DNA of 37,035 nucleotides from a virus. The stretch's first letter is position 1. The number at the start of each line of letters is the position of its first letter. A program made the position numbers and the translations under genes. Shown piece by piece: positions 13,532 through 21,246 of the stretch. The stretch spans positions 1 through 37,035 of the IMG/VR virus record IMGVR_UViG_3300009085_000053; one strand, given 5' to 3'. The notes beneath the pieces are model-generated. The model had not been told where the DNA came from, made no database searches, and was given only the letters and a program-made list of their open reading frames with translations.

Positions 13532-14019
13532 AAATACACGAGGCTGGTATTACTTTTATTCAAGCGACAAAAGCCTTGGGACAATTTGCTAATTTATTTA
13601 TAAGGAAGGACAAAATGAGCGAAAAGAAAATCTGCGATACTTGCAAACATTGCAGTGAGACGAAAACTTGGTGTAATCACTACGATTATGAAGTTGACTA
13701 CGATCATACTTGTATTGCTTGGGAAGGCATTATGCTTGAGCCAGTGAGGATGACGGAAAAAGAGCTTATCACGAAGTACGAGGATTATCCAGACAGTCTA
13801 AGCAATTATGGTAATTTCAAACAAGGCTTTATCCTTGCCGGTGGCCAGATCATCGAGGAGCCGAAAAACTTGCCTTGCGTGAATTGTGGTAGTGACCCGT
13901 TAAAAACAGTTGAGGGGAATAATCTTTATTGCTCTAATGGGAAAGGCAACTGTTTTCTATTTGGCGTTTTGATTCCGGTAGAAGTTTGGAACGATCCAAG
14001 CAAGCGAGGCGGGAAATGA
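13528..14019 (+). CDS. Double zinc-ribbon protein, Lar-like C terminus
   Basis: A 163-residue protein. The first ribbon is CDTCKHC...CNHYDYEVDYDHTC (~36-60). A second region, CVNCGSDPLKTVEGNNLYC then VLIPVEVWND (~118-155), resembles restriction-alleviation (Lar-family) zinc ribbons, which end in a similar EAWN motif. Two starts have an identical 17-nt RBS/start sequence (13515-13531 and 13602-13618). The internal ATG at 13615 would give a 134-residue protein beginning MSEKKICDTC, which may be the native start. Anti-restriction activity is an inference. Confidence 0.65.
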   Translation: MKIHEAGITFIQATKALGQFANLFIRKDKMSEKKICDTCKHCSETKTWCNHYDYEVDYDHTCIAWEGIMLEPVRMTEKELITKYEDYPDSLSNYGNFKQGFILAGGQIIEEPKNLPCVNCGSDPLKTVEGNNLYCSNGKGNCFLFGVLIPVEVWNDPSKRGGK

Positions 14020-14369
14020 CGTGTCATATATGTAATGGTAAGGGCTGGTATCATGAATATTTAGATTCTACCGGAAACAGTTCTGTGAAAGTAAATTGTA
14101 AAAATTGCGACGCAACAGGATACGCCGACCCGCCCGCCATCCATTACGATTTCAAGCCGATGGAGTGGGAGTATGACGAGGGATATAAATGCTATTCAAG
14201 CGATAAATTATACTATGTAATATATCAAACAGAAACAAACTGTTTTTCTTTATGGCTATCATCTGATGAGGGATGGGAGAATACGTATCCATCTTTAGAC
14301 GAAGCCAAGGCCGCAGCAGAAAAGCACCGTCAAGGGCTTATCGAAAAACTAGGAGGGGTAAGAGTATGA
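14016..14369 (+). CDS. DnaJ-type zinc-finger small protein
   Basis: A 117-residue protein starting on the previous stop (ATGA). It has a CHICNGKGWYHEY...CKNCDATGYADP pair (~3-35), the CxxCxGxG zinc-finger layout of the DnaJ central domain, without a J domain. The rest is Trp/Tyr-rich (MEWEYDEGYKCYSSDKLYYV) and ends in a helix. The function is unknown. Confidence 0.7.
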   Translation: MTCHICNGKGWYHEYLDSTGNSSVKVNCKNCDATGYADPPAIHYDFKPMEWEYDEGYKCYSSDKLYYVIYQTETNCFSLWLSSDEGWENTYPSLDEAKAAAEKHRQGLIEKLGGVRV

Positions 14370-14521
14370 CAAAAATGCATGAATGTCGAAAATGTAAGAA
14401 TAATTTGTCTTTACCAGATCGTATAGCAATATGTAAATTTCTTTATTCACAGATTCGCACAGGTGGGCTTTGTCAGTATTACAAATATAAACCGTTCTGG
14501 TTTTGGAGGTTGCCGAAATGA
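14366..14521 (+). CDS. Small Cys-rich protein
   Basis: A 51-residue protein with start 14366 (ATGA overlap) and SD GGAGGGG upstream. ECRKCKNNLSLPDRIAICKF and LCQYY provide four Cys (positions 7, 10, 23 and 40), a probable metal site. The end is aromatic and basic. No family was recognised. Confidence 0.65.
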   Translation: MTKMHECRKCKNNLSLPDRIAICKFLYSQIRTGGLCQYYKYKPFWFWRLPK

Positions 14522-14820
14522 AAACAGTAGATGAAGCGTTTGAAGAATATGACGAAGTAAGGAGCGAGGATTACGGGAAGACGTATTATGATCGAGTTGA
14601 TGCGCGGGCAGACTTTGAAGCAGGATTTTCTGCGGGCCAAAAAACATTATCGCCAGAAGTGCGGGAAGTACTAAGGCAATCTTTAACAATACTAATTAGT
14701 TTTAAATGTTTTAATAATGACGATTGGACTGGCACGTCACTTTTTCAGACTAGACTAAGAGAAGCTGATGTCGAAGTTTTAAAAATTAATATCAAAAAAC
14801 TACTGGAGGCCGATCAATGA
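14518..14820 (+). CDS. Small hypothetical protein
   Basis: A 100-residue protein. The start at 14518 follows GGAGG (8 nt) and overlaps the previous stop. The N-terminal half (DEAFEEYDEVRSEDYGKTYY, RADFEAGFSAGQK) has the 'FEAGFSAGQK' helix common in small phage proteins. Acidic and helical. The function is unknown. Confidence 0.7.
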   Translation: MKTVDEAFEEYDEVRSEDYGKTYYDRVDARADFEAGFSAGQKTLSPEVREVLRQSLTILISFKCFNNDDWTGTSLFQTRLREADVEVLKINIKKLLEADQ

Positions 14821-15062
14821 AAAAGACTCTGATTTGTTTTGTCGTCATGCTATTTATTAGTTGTGCTATGCCAAAATATAAAGTAGGCATGATTAAGCCT
14901 GACGGAAGTGTTGATACGTATTTCACCGAAGGGTATGGCGATATGTACTATGTCGTACAAAAACATAGCGATGGGACTATATACATAATGGGGCATAATA
15001 ACCACTGGCGGTTTAAAATTGGTGAATATGTCGGGTGGAACATTGAAAGGATAAAAGAATGA
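14817..15062 (+). CDS. Small lipoprotein
   Basis: An 81-residue protein. The signal MKKTLICFVVMLFIS is followed by Cys16 (LFIS-C), a lipobox, so it is probably anchored in a membrane after processing. The mature part is beta-rich (KYKVGMIKPDGSVDTYF, MYYVVQKHSDGTIYIMGH). Early-region lipoproteins in phages can act in superinfection exclusion; that is speculative here. ATGA overlap on both sides. Confidence 0.72.
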   Translation: MKKTLICFVVMLFISCAMPKYKVGMIKPDGSVDTYFTEGYGDMYYVVQKHSDGTIYIMGHNNHWRFKIGEYVGWNIERIKE

Positions 15063-15160
15063 GTAAATCCTTAATCATCTCCCTAGTTTTATCAGGGCTT
15101 TTATGTTGTGTGCCTTTTGTTTATTGTGCGGTTGTGTGTTGGAAGGAGGGAAGGAAATGA
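15059..15160 (+). CDS. Single-TM mini-protein
   Basis: A 33-residue ORF (MSKSLIISLVLSGLLCCVPF...) with one hydrophobic segment and a basic end (CWKEGRK). It fits tightly between neighbours with ATGA overlaps. Short and Cys-rich, so treat with caution. Confidence 0.45.
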   Translation: MSKSLIISLVLSGLLCCVPFVYCAVVCWKEGRK

Positions 15161-15297
15161 GCGCCGAATTAGCTGATAGGTTTTATAAAATATTATTGCA
15201 ATGGGTTACTGAATGCAAGGTGAAAGTCAGCTGTGAAACCGTTCAAAAACTTGTCACTAAACTTATTGAGGACGCAAAACAAAATGAAACGCCTTGA
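15157..15297 (+). CDS. Small hypothetical protein
   Basis: A 46-residue protein (MSAELADRFYKILLQWVTEC...). The start at 15157 is preceded by GGAAGGAGGGAAGG, a very strong SD. Helical. The frame is open upstream but overlaps the mini-membrane protein. Its end overlaps the next gene by 14 nt. Confidence 0.55.
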   Translation: MSAELADRFYKILLQWVTECKVKVSCETVQKLVTKLIEDAKQNETP

Positions 15298-15520
15298 ATA
15301 TTGCAAAACTTGCGGGCGGTTAATGGACGATAACCACGTCATGACGCAGGGGATAGCAAAAACGTCTGTTGCGTTTATATGGGCGGTTTTTGGGCTTGTA
15401 GTTGGGCTTGCTATCGGGCTTGTGTTTTGTTTCTGCGCTTCGGGAAAAATCGCGTATGATGCAAGAGCGGATCAATACCAGATGGATAGAGAAATATTTT
15501 ATAAGGAGTGGAGTAAATGA
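15284..15520 (+). CDS. Membrane protein with N-terminal Cys pair
   Basis: A 78-residue protein. CKTCGRLM (~7-14) is a possible zinc knuckle. A single TM segment lies at ~27-50 (AFIWAVFGLVVGLAIGLVFC). The tail is cytoplasmic or external and charged (ADQYQMDREIFYKEWSK). The start at 15284 is the first well-placed ATG; the frame opens at 15233 inside the previous gene. Ends with an ATGA overlap. Confidence 0.6.
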   Translation: MKRLEYCKTCGRLMDDNHVMTQGIAKTSVAFIWAVFGLVVGLAIGLVFCFCASGKIAYDARADQYQMDREIFYKEWSK

Positions 15521-15864
15521 AAACACAAGAGGAGCTATTGCAAGACATTTTAAATCTTAAAAAAGAAAATCCAGAGTTAGAGATACACTTTTGCATTAGC
15601 TGCGAAGAAATGACAGACGAATATGGATGGGTTAAACAAAAAATATCAAGGGTAGAGATTGACCCATGGTTTGAGGCTGATGAAAGGATAATGACCGATA
15701 AAGATGAAATCTTAGAATATTTTGAGAATGAACTTATAGAACGGTTTGAGGATGAGTTTTATGGTAGTGATATTGATGAGGATTCCATTACAGAACAAGC
15801 ACAAGAAAGATATGACCGAGAAGTCATCAAGGCCATTTGTGTTTATACTGATTTTGATTTGTGA
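15517..15864 (+). CDS. Acidic hypothetical protein
   Basis: A 115-residue, strongly acidic protein with SD AAGGAG upstream. Two segments stand out: ELEIHFCISCEEMTDEYGWV and RFEDEFYGSDIDEDSITEQA. Highly acidic small early phage proteins are often DNA mimics or inhibitors; this is only a possibility. No family was recognised. Confidence 0.72.
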   Translation: MKTQEELLQDILNLKKENPELEIHFCISCEEMTDEYGWVKQKISRVEIDPWFEADERIMTDKDEILEYFENELIERFEDEFYGSDIDEDSITEQAQERYDREVIKAICVYTDFDL

Positions 15865-15886
15865 TATTTTATAAGGAGGCTACGAA

Positions 15887-16174
15887 ATGAAAAAGATGAC
15901 GGATGAAGAAAAGATCCATTTAAGTAACAGGCATAGAGGATATGAGAGTAGTTATTCAAATGGGAAAGAGCGCGGGATAGAGCTTGCTTGTGATTACTAC
16001 GACACCCAAATTGACGCACAGGCTAAGACGATGGAGGAGTTGAAACAACTACTAAAAGATTCATGGCAATGTATTTTTGAGTTACAGCATCAAGTAAAAA
16101 CAAAACCTTCTACAAGTGAGCTTTTGAATAAAATAAGCGCCGTTGTTTATGCCGGTGGAGTGATAAAAGAATGA
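15887..16174 (+). CDS. Small hypothetical protein
   Basis: A 95-residue protein with AGGAGG ~8 nt upstream. Helical: YSNGKERGIELACDYYDTQI, then AKTMEELKQLLKDSWQCIFE. Its leader shares the 15-mer ATATTTTATAAGGAG with the leader of the preceding gene. Ends with an ATGA overlap. Confidence 0.68.
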   Translation: MKKMTDEEKIHLSNRHRGYESSYSNGKERGIELACDYYDTQIDAQAKTMEELKQLLKDSWQCIFELQHQVKTKPSTSELLNKISAVVYAGGVIKE

Positions 16175-16368
16175 AAATAAATAGATTTAGCGTAATAAGC
16201 GAAGAATATGAAAATAAAAATGGAGAGTGTTGTTTATATAATGATGTCGAAAAAGCCATCAAAGAAGCGATTGAGAAGGTGAAAGAAAAATCATGGGAAG
16301 ATTGGGATCTTAATTTTTGTATTGAGGCAAAAGACGTCATTGAAATATTAGAGGGGGTAATAAAATGA
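16171..16368 (+). CDS. Small hypothetical protein
   Basis: A 65-residue protein, helical (DVEKAIKEAIEKVKEKSWED, FCIEAKDVIEILEGVIK). The start is on the previous stop. No family was recognised. Confidence 0.65.
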   Translation: MKINRFSVISEEYENKNGECCLYNDVEKAIKEAIEKVKEKSWEDWDLNFCIEAKDVIEILEGVIK

Positions 16369-16583
16369 GAAAACAAATTATAGACTTACAGCCAGCAGTT
16401 TTTGAAGAAGGAGATTTAATAAGAAAATATATCGGAATTCAATTTAAACCTATCAATAAAAAACTAGATATTGATGGAAACTATTTTATTGCGGTACGAA
16501 AAGCAGACGGATTTGATTATTGTATTAGTGTCGATTCTTTTATTGAATTCATAAAAAACAAGATTAATAAGAAGGGAGAATAA
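16365..16583 (+). CDS. Small hypothetical protein
   Basis: A 72-residue protein with GAGGGGG upstream and an ATGA overlap with the previous gene. Beta-rich (YIGIQFKPINKKLDIDGNYF, ADGFDYCISVDSFIEFIKN). The function is unknown. Confidence 0.68.
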   Translation: MRKQIIDLQPAVFEEGDLIRKYIGIQFKPINKKLDIDGNYFIAVRKADGFDYCISVDSFIEFIKNKINKKGE

Positions 16584-16584
16584 A

Positions 16585-16740
16585 ATGAAGTCACACAAGG
16601 AATGCAATCATAAAGCTAAAAAAATATTATCACTTTCTAAACAATATATTCACGAATATTGTCCAGAATGTGGATGGCATAAATATCAAAATATTGAATA
16701 TACAAAAGAAAAATGGTTCGAAAAATATATTAAGGAGTAG
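16585..16740 (+). CDS. Small zinc-ribbon-like protein
   Basis: A 51-residue ORF (MKSHKECNHKAKKILSLSKQ...) with SD AAGGGAG 8 nt upstream. Cys7, His9 and CPEC (26-29) could form a zinc site. It is very basic. It ends 3 nt before the dNMP kinase. Confidence 0.6.
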   Translation: MKSHKECNHKAKKILSLSKQYIHEYCPECGWHKYQNIEYTKEKWFEKYIKE

Positions 16741-16743
16741 AAT

Positions 16744-17379
16744 ATGATAATCCTAGTCTGCGGGAAAAAGCAAGTTGGAAAAGATACGTTTTTTAATATT
16801 ATGGATATAGCGTATCCAGAAAAATATACAAGAATGAAATTTGCAAAACATATTTATGATGCAGCCGAGGTTGTTTTCGGCTATAAAATAACCGAAGAAA
16901 ATAAGGAACGCGTTGATAACTTACTAGGAATAACGCCTAGAAAGTGGATGCAGGAACACGGCGATATGATGAAGCGGTTATGTGGTAAAGATATTTTTCC
17001 GTCTATACTTGTTGAAAATACAATATCTAAAAATATCATCGTTACGGACTGCCGTTTTCAAGAAGAAATTGATTATTTAAAAGTGGCGTATGGGTCGGAA
17101 GTTGTTTCTATTAAAATCAATAGACCTGCACAAATATCAATAGATGAGCATATAAGCGAAAAACTAGATATTAAAACAGATTATATTATTGACAATAATT
17201 CAGACATGAATACTTATATACAAAAAGTAAAAGAATTAATGTGCAAAATAGAATTCGACATGGAATTATATTATACATTGAAAAATGCATTAATAAAAAT
17301 GAAAGCAATAAAAGAAAACACTGAACCAATAGAAATGAAGCCAAGAATAACGGAATACAGACCAGTTGGGAAAAAATAA
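16744..17379 (+). CDS. Deoxynucleoside monophosphate kinase
   Basis: A 211-residue protein. The P-loop is GKKQVGKDT (7-15) and IIVTDCRFQEEIDYLK (~99-114) is the conserved 'TDxRFxxE' element of phage dNMP kinases (T4 gp1 type). RKWMQEHGDMM is a helix typical of the lid region. It would phosphorylate dNMPs to supply phage DNA synthesis. The C-terminal ~40 residues are charged and extended. SD TAAGGAG upstream. Confidence 0.82.
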   Translation: MIILVCGKKQVGKDTFFNIMDIAYPEKYTRMKFAKHIYDAAEVVFGYKITEENKERVDNLLGITPRKWMQEHGDMMKRLCGKDIFPSILVENTISKNIIVTDCRFQEEIDYLKVAYGSEVVSIKINRPAQISIDEHISEKLDIKTDYIIDNNSDMNTYIQKVKELMCKIEFDMELYYTLKNALIKMKAIKENTEPIEMKPRITEYRPVGKK

Positions 17380-17382
17380 TTC

Positions 17383-17411
17383 TCGACAAAGAAAATAATT
17401 TGTAGTATACT
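17383..17411 (+). promoter_or_regulatory. Promoter D
   Basis: The -35 TCGACA (17383-17388), exactly 17 nt of spacer and -10 TATACT (17406-17411) lead to a start near 17418, only ~12 nt before ATG 17430. The SD AAAGGGAG lies inside this short leader. It drives the nuclease/methylase/ligase block. Confidence 0.65.
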
Positions 17412-17429
17412 TGATGAGAAAGGGAGAAA

Positions 17430-17774
17430 ATGAAAAAGAATAAATATAATGCAGTCAAAGTCGAAATTGATGGAATGAAATTCGACTCTAAGAAAGAAGC
17501 GGCAAGGTATTCAGAGCTTGTATTAATACAAAGGGCCGGAAAAATATCATTCCTTGAAAGACAAGTGCCGTTTGTATTGCAAGATAAATTTGAATATCAA
17601 GGAGAAAAAATCCGTGAAATAAAATATATAGCTGATTTCACATACATTGAAGACGGAAAGAAAATAATTGAGGACGTAAAAAGCTGGATCACACAAAAGC
17701 GGCCAGATTATAAAATAAAAGTTAAGCTATTGATGAAACGCTATCCGACTTATATTTTCAGGGAAACATTATGA
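17430..17774 (+). CDS. DUF1064 nuclease-like protein (PD-(D/E)XK fold)
   Basis: A 114-residue protein matching DUF1064 along its length: NKYNAVKVEIDGMKFDSKKE, then AGKISFLERQVPFVL, IKYIADFTYI and IIEDVKSW. The D...E-D-x-K pattern fits a Holliday-junction resolvase-like active site. The family is common in phage replication/recombination modules. Ends on the next start. Confidence 0.85.
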   Translation: MKKNKYNAVKVEIDGMKFDSKKEAARYSELVLIQRAGKISFLERQVPFVLQDKFEYQGEKIREIKYIADFTYIEDGKKIIEDVKSWITQKRPDYKIKVKLLMKRYPTYIFRETL

Positions 17775-18085
17775 CAGATCGAGAAAAAGAGGATATCCGC
17801 GAAATGAGGCTAGAAATATTCAGACAACGAGGATGGATTTGCGAGGTATGCGGAAAACATTTATTAGATCAGGGAAGTACTCCACAATTAGCGCACAAAA
17901 TACCAAAGACAAAATATAATTTGGTTATGTACGGAAAGGAAATAATTCACCATAGATTAAACCTTGTGGCGGTTTGTTCATTAAAATGCAATTCATCTGT
18001 TTTAATCGGGAGTAATACACTACCAGCTTTAGAGCTTATCGAGAAAATAAAAGAAGAACTAAAAAGGGAAAAAAATGGAAGCTAA
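17771..18085 (+). CDS. HNH-endonuclease-like protein
   Basis: A 104-residue protein. CEVCGKHL (~28-35) and C...C in VCSLKCN (~74-80) are zinc ligands, with LAHKIP (~43-48), HHRLNLVAVC and a final N providing an HNH-type core. It may be a resolvase- or homing-type nuclease. The third motif residue is uncertain. It overlaps the next gene by 11 nt. Confidence 0.68.
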   Translation: MTDREKEDIREMRLEIFRQRGWICEVCGKHLLDQGSTPQLAHKIPKTKYNLVMYGKEIIHHRLNLVAVCSLKCNSSVLIGSNTLPALELIEKIKEELKREKNGS

Positions 18086-18482
18086 AAAGATTCGAGGACG
18101 GGTTGTCCCGTATTGCTTATTAAATTATAAAAAGAAAATTGATGTAAACGAATGGGAATACGATTACGGAGCTTGGAACGATTGCTCTATTCCAAAGGAT
18201 CAAAGAAAGAAATTTTACGATAGAGCTTCTTTTGATTTGGCTCTAAGTATTTACGATAAATTATTAAGAGGTTACAGAGTAAAGGCAAAAGACTTAATCG
18301 TCAGAACGCAATACGGAAAAGACAGCATGGCATTATTTGACCAGATGACTATGAACTTTCCAGAGATATATCAAGAAAAAGGAAATATCTGTTTAAACTG
18401 GCATATTAAAAAAGAAAGGGAATACAAGTCATACAAAGAACATTATTCCTATGTGCCGTGGAGGCTCAGTTATGAATTGTAA
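18075..18482 (+). CDS. Hypothetical protein
   Basis: A 135-residue basic, aromatic-rich protein with SD AAAGGGA upstream. Notable segments are KIDVNEWEYDYGAWNDCSIP and ASFDLALSIYDKLLRGYRVK. No family was recognised. It overlaps the following small gene by 11 nt. Confidence 0.7.
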   Translation: MEAKKIRGRVVPYCLLNYKKKIDVNEWEYDYGAWNDCSIPKDQRKKFYDRASFDLALSIYDKLLRGYRVKAKDLIVRTQYGKDSMALFDQMTMNFPEIYQEKGNICLNWHIKKEREYKSYKEHYSYVPWRLSYEL

Positions 18483-18645
18483 ATGCGGGTCGAATGTGGT
18501 ACTTATGGAAAAAATAAAGCAGGGAGTTTATACACAAAAATGTTTTGACTGCGGTGCAGGGCTTAAAATATTATATCTTGACGATAATAAGGTTGAGACA
18601 CAAAACCCGATGAAAAGAGAAGAAAATCCAGAGGTAAAAAGATGA
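18472..18645 (+). CDS. Small zinc-ribbon protein
   Basis: A 57-residue protein. The start at 18472 follows GGAGG (7 nt). CKCG (~3-6) and CFDCG (~23-27) form a two-CxxC ribbon. The rest is polar. The function is unknown; it is likely DNA- or RNA-binding. Confidence 0.65.
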   Translation: MNCKCGSNVVLMEKIKQGVYTQKCFDCGAGLKILYLDDNKVETQNPMKREENPEVKR

Positions 18646-19241
18646 GTGGTAAAAATTATTCTTGTGCGAATACCGGAAAAAGAAATGAGCATGATTTTTA
18701 CCAGACTCCGTATAAATTGACAAAAGCATTAATATATAATGCGAATTTAAAACTTGATAAAAAATATATTGATCCGGCTTGTGGAAATAAAGCAATCATT
18801 AGAGAATTACATTTCCATGAATTCGACGTTTTTGGAAGTGATAAATATTTTGGCAATAAAAAAAGGGATTACCTAATTGATGAATATTATAATAATATAG
18901 TGAATAACAAAATAAAATATGCGGTAATAACGAACCCGCCGTATTCAGGAACAAATAAAGAAGACTTTGTAAAAAGAACTATTTTTGATTTAGGAATTGA
19001 AGGATATTTTTTATTGCCTCTTGGATTCTTGCAAGGACAGAAACGGTATAATTCTGGAATTTATAATCACTTAAAAACTGTTTATATATTTACAAGAATG
19101 CCGATGTTAGAAAAAGAAGTAAGGGCAGATGGAAAATTCAAGACAGGAATGCAAGCTATAGCATGGTTTCACTTTGTTCCGGAAGTAGTACAGGACGGGA
19201 CAAGAATAAAACATATTTCATGTGAAGGCATGACGGTATGA
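18642..19241 (+). CDS. DNA N6-adenine methyltransferase
   Basis: A 199-residue protein. IDPACGNKAIIRELHFH (~45-61) is a SAM-binding motif I variant, and ITNPPYSG (~98-105) is the NPPY catalytic motif of adenine N6 methylases. There is no separate target-recognition domain, so the enzyme is compact. It may mark phage DNA against restriction. ATGA overlap with the next gene. Confidence 0.82.
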   Translation: MSGKNYSCANTGKRNEHDFYQTPYKLTKALIYNANLKLDKKYIDPACGNKAIIRELHFHEFDVFGSDKYFGNKKRDYLIDEYYNNIVNNKIKYAVITNPPYSGTNKEDFVKRTIFDLGIEGYFLLPLGFLQGQKRYNSGIYNHLKTVYIFTRMPMLEKEVRADGKFKTGMQAIAWFHFVPEVVQDGTRIKHISCEGMTV

Positions 19242-20128
19242 AAAAAAATCTTTCAATCGCTATGATATTGATCGGATCATTTTTGGAAGTCTATTATTAT
19301 ACTTTCAGATTTACAGCGGACGGCATTCCGTGGTGGTTGGGAATAATCATAGGCGCAGGGCTTAATCTGCTTTTGATGCTTTTAGTGTATTGGAAGAAAA
19401 ACAGTCTTATGATTATTTTCCTGATTGCTTATTCTGTTATCAGTACCAGTGCAGGACAGACTTTTTCGATCATCGAGAAGCAAAAAAGCGAGATCGAGGC
19501 AAAGGTAAGTCCGGAGAAAAAGCGGATAGAAAAAGAGATTGAACTTTTACAAGAAGAGCGGGCGGGATTATCTGGCCAGATATCAGGCACAATTAAAACT
19601 CTTGAAGATCGTTACGAGTGGCAAAATACACTAGGGAAAGCGGAAAAGAGGATTGAAGAAATAGAAGGCCAGATTAAAACATATAATAAAAGTATTGAGG
19701 ACTTAACAAAAGGACAGACGATAACAGAAAATAATATTTACACTTTTTACGAAAGCCTTTTAAAAGGAATAATTGGAAAGGATTTTTTAAAGTTTATTTT
19801 TCATACAATTTTATCGGTATTCATTGCACTAATGGCTCCGACTGGGATAAAAATAATGATGTCAGGGCAGGAAGAAAAACCGGCAGAGCTGAAATCAATG
19901 GACTTTAAAACATGGGTTGAATTAGCATACTACGGGGAATCAAGGGGACGGCCGAAAGTACCGAATGAAAATATAATGCGGGAATATTTTAATATCAGGG
20001 GAATAACGTTCGATAGCGCAAAGAGTAAAAAATACTTTGACAAAGCGGTCGAGTTAGGATATATTGACAGTAACGGAAACCATATTGTAAAATATGAGGA
20101 AGTAAAAGGGAAAGGAAATGCAGTATAA
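19238..20128 (+). CDS. Multi-TM protein with coiled coil
   Basis: A 296-residue protein. Hydrophobic segments lie at ~5-22, ~32-52, ~56-72 and ~185-207 (FLKFIFHTILSVFIALMAPT). A long charged coiled coil spans ~82-165 (EKKRIEKEIELLQEERAGLS, KAEKRIEEIEGQIKTYNKSI). The C terminus (~215-290) is a soluble domain. The function is unknown; possibly a membrane effector in early infection. It overlaps the RNA ligase gene by 11 nt. Confidence 0.75.
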   Translation: MKKNLSIAMILIGSFLEVYYYTFRFTADGIPWWLGIIIGAGLNLLLMLLVYWKKNSLMIIFLIAYSVISTSAGQTFSIIEKQKSEIEAKVSPEKKRIEKEIELLQEERAGLSGQISGTIKTLEDRYEWQNTLGKAEKRIEEIEGQIKTYNKSIEDLTKGQTITENNIYTFYESLLKGIIGKDFLKFIFHTILSVFIALMAPTGIKIMMSGQEEKPAELKSMDFKTWVELAYYGESRGRPKVPNENIMREYFNIRGITFDSAKSKKYFDKAVELGYIDSNGNHIVKYEEVKGKGNAV

Positions 20129-21008
20129 AAAATATCAGCATATCGAAAAGCTAGAAAGCCAAAACGTAAGAGGAATTCTTGACGGACATTGTTTTGTATT
20201 CCCAAAAATTGACGGGACGAATGGGAGCTTATGGCTTGGTGGCGATGGGGAAATCAAGGCCGGAAGCAGAAACAGGGAACTAACAGAAGAGCAGGACAAC
20301 GGGAATTTCTATAAGGCTATGAAAGACGATCCGAAGTTTAAGGCATTTTTTAAGGATCATCCGGCAATCAGGCTATTTGGAGAATGGCTTATTCCGCACA
20401 GCTTGAAAACGTACAGGGAAGACGCTTGGAGAAAATTCTATGTTTTTGATGTAGAGCTGGCCGATGAGCTTATGAGCTTCGAGGACTATTCAGAGCTTCT
20501 TGACCAGTACGAAATAAATTATATCTATCCGATATGTGAGACGATATTACCCGAAAAAAGAAACCTTCTAAGATATCTGGAATCAACTACCTATTTGATT
20601 AAGGATGGAGAAGGCACAGGCGAGGGGATAGTTATTAAAAACTATGATTACCGGAACAAAGACGGGAAGCAGATTTGGGCGAAGATCGTGAAAAACGAAT
20701 TTAAAGAACAAAACAAAAAGGCCTTTGGAGTACAGACGGCAAAGACGCAGACAACGGCAGAGCGGGAAATAGTCGAGAAATACTGTACACAATCCCTTAT
20801 CGAGAAGGAATACGCTAAAATAAACCTTGAAAAAGGCGGATGGGAATCAAAGTATATACCGATGTTGCTAGGGAAGGTATACAACAGCATGATAACAGAC
20901 TCTATGTGGGAAATCCTCAAAGACTGGAAACATCCCACGATCGACTTTAAAGAGCTTCAAAGGTTTATTAATATCAAGATCAAAGAAATCAAAAGCGAGG
21001 TGTTTTGA
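20118..21008 (+). CDS. RNA ligase (nucleotidyltransferase)
   Basis: A 296-residue protein. Motif I is FPKIDGTNG with Lys30 as the AMP acceptor. SRNRE (~51-55), FGEWLIP, FYVFDV (~108-113, motif III/IIIa), GEGIVIKNYDY (motif IV) and WAKIVKNEFKE (motif V) follow in order. This fits the Rnl2-like family. It may repair tRNA or other RNA cut by host nucleases. No polynucleotide kinase gene is seen in the window. SD AAAGGAAA upstream. Confidence 0.85.
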   Translation: MQYKKYQHIEKLESQNVRGILDGHCFVFPKIDGTNGSLWLGGDGEIKAGSRNRELTEEQDNGNFYKAMKDDPKFKAFFKDHPAIRLFGEWLIPHSLKTYREDAWRKFYVFDVELADELMSFEDYSELLDQYEINYIYPICETILPEKRNLLRYLESTTYLIKDGEGTGEGIVIKNYDYRNKDGKQIWAKIVKNEFKEQNKKAFGVQTAKTQTTAEREIVEKYCTQSLIEKEYAKINLEKGGWESKYIPMLLGKVYNSMITDSMWEILKDWKHPTIDFKELQRFINIKIKEIKSEVF

Positions 21009-21226
21009 TGAACAATAACGAGGGAATCAAAAAGGCAGGGGATAATAACGTAAAAGAATGGAAACAGGCCATGAGGCGGGCAATGTTCTCAAAAAGAATG
21101 AGAGAGATTACAGCTCATTACAGAAAAAGCAATTACCTAACAAGCCCTTCTGCCCTGTTTAAAATGATTATGAAGAAAACAAGGAAATCCTTAAAAAAAG
21201 ATAAAAGATATAATGCTTATTGTTAA
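21008..21226 (+). CDS. Small basic hypothetical protein
   Basis: A 72-residue protein, strongly basic (VKEWKQAMRRAMFSKRMREI, KMIMKKTRKSLKKDKRYNAY). ATG 21008 overlaps the TGA of the ligase gene by one base. It probably binds nucleic acid. No family was recognised. Confidence 0.65.
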   Translation: MNNNEGIKKAGDNNVKEWKQAMRRAMFSKRMREITAHYRKSNYLTSPSALFKMIMKKTRKSLKKDKRYNAYC

Positions 21227-21246
21227 GGGAGAATAAAGAATAAAGA

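Noticed and set aside
17771-18085. HNH protein as a second homing endonuclease inserted in a gene
   Set aside because: Neighbouring genes are intact and coupled to it by overlaps, and there is no intron or intein around it. It looks like a resident replication-module nuclease.
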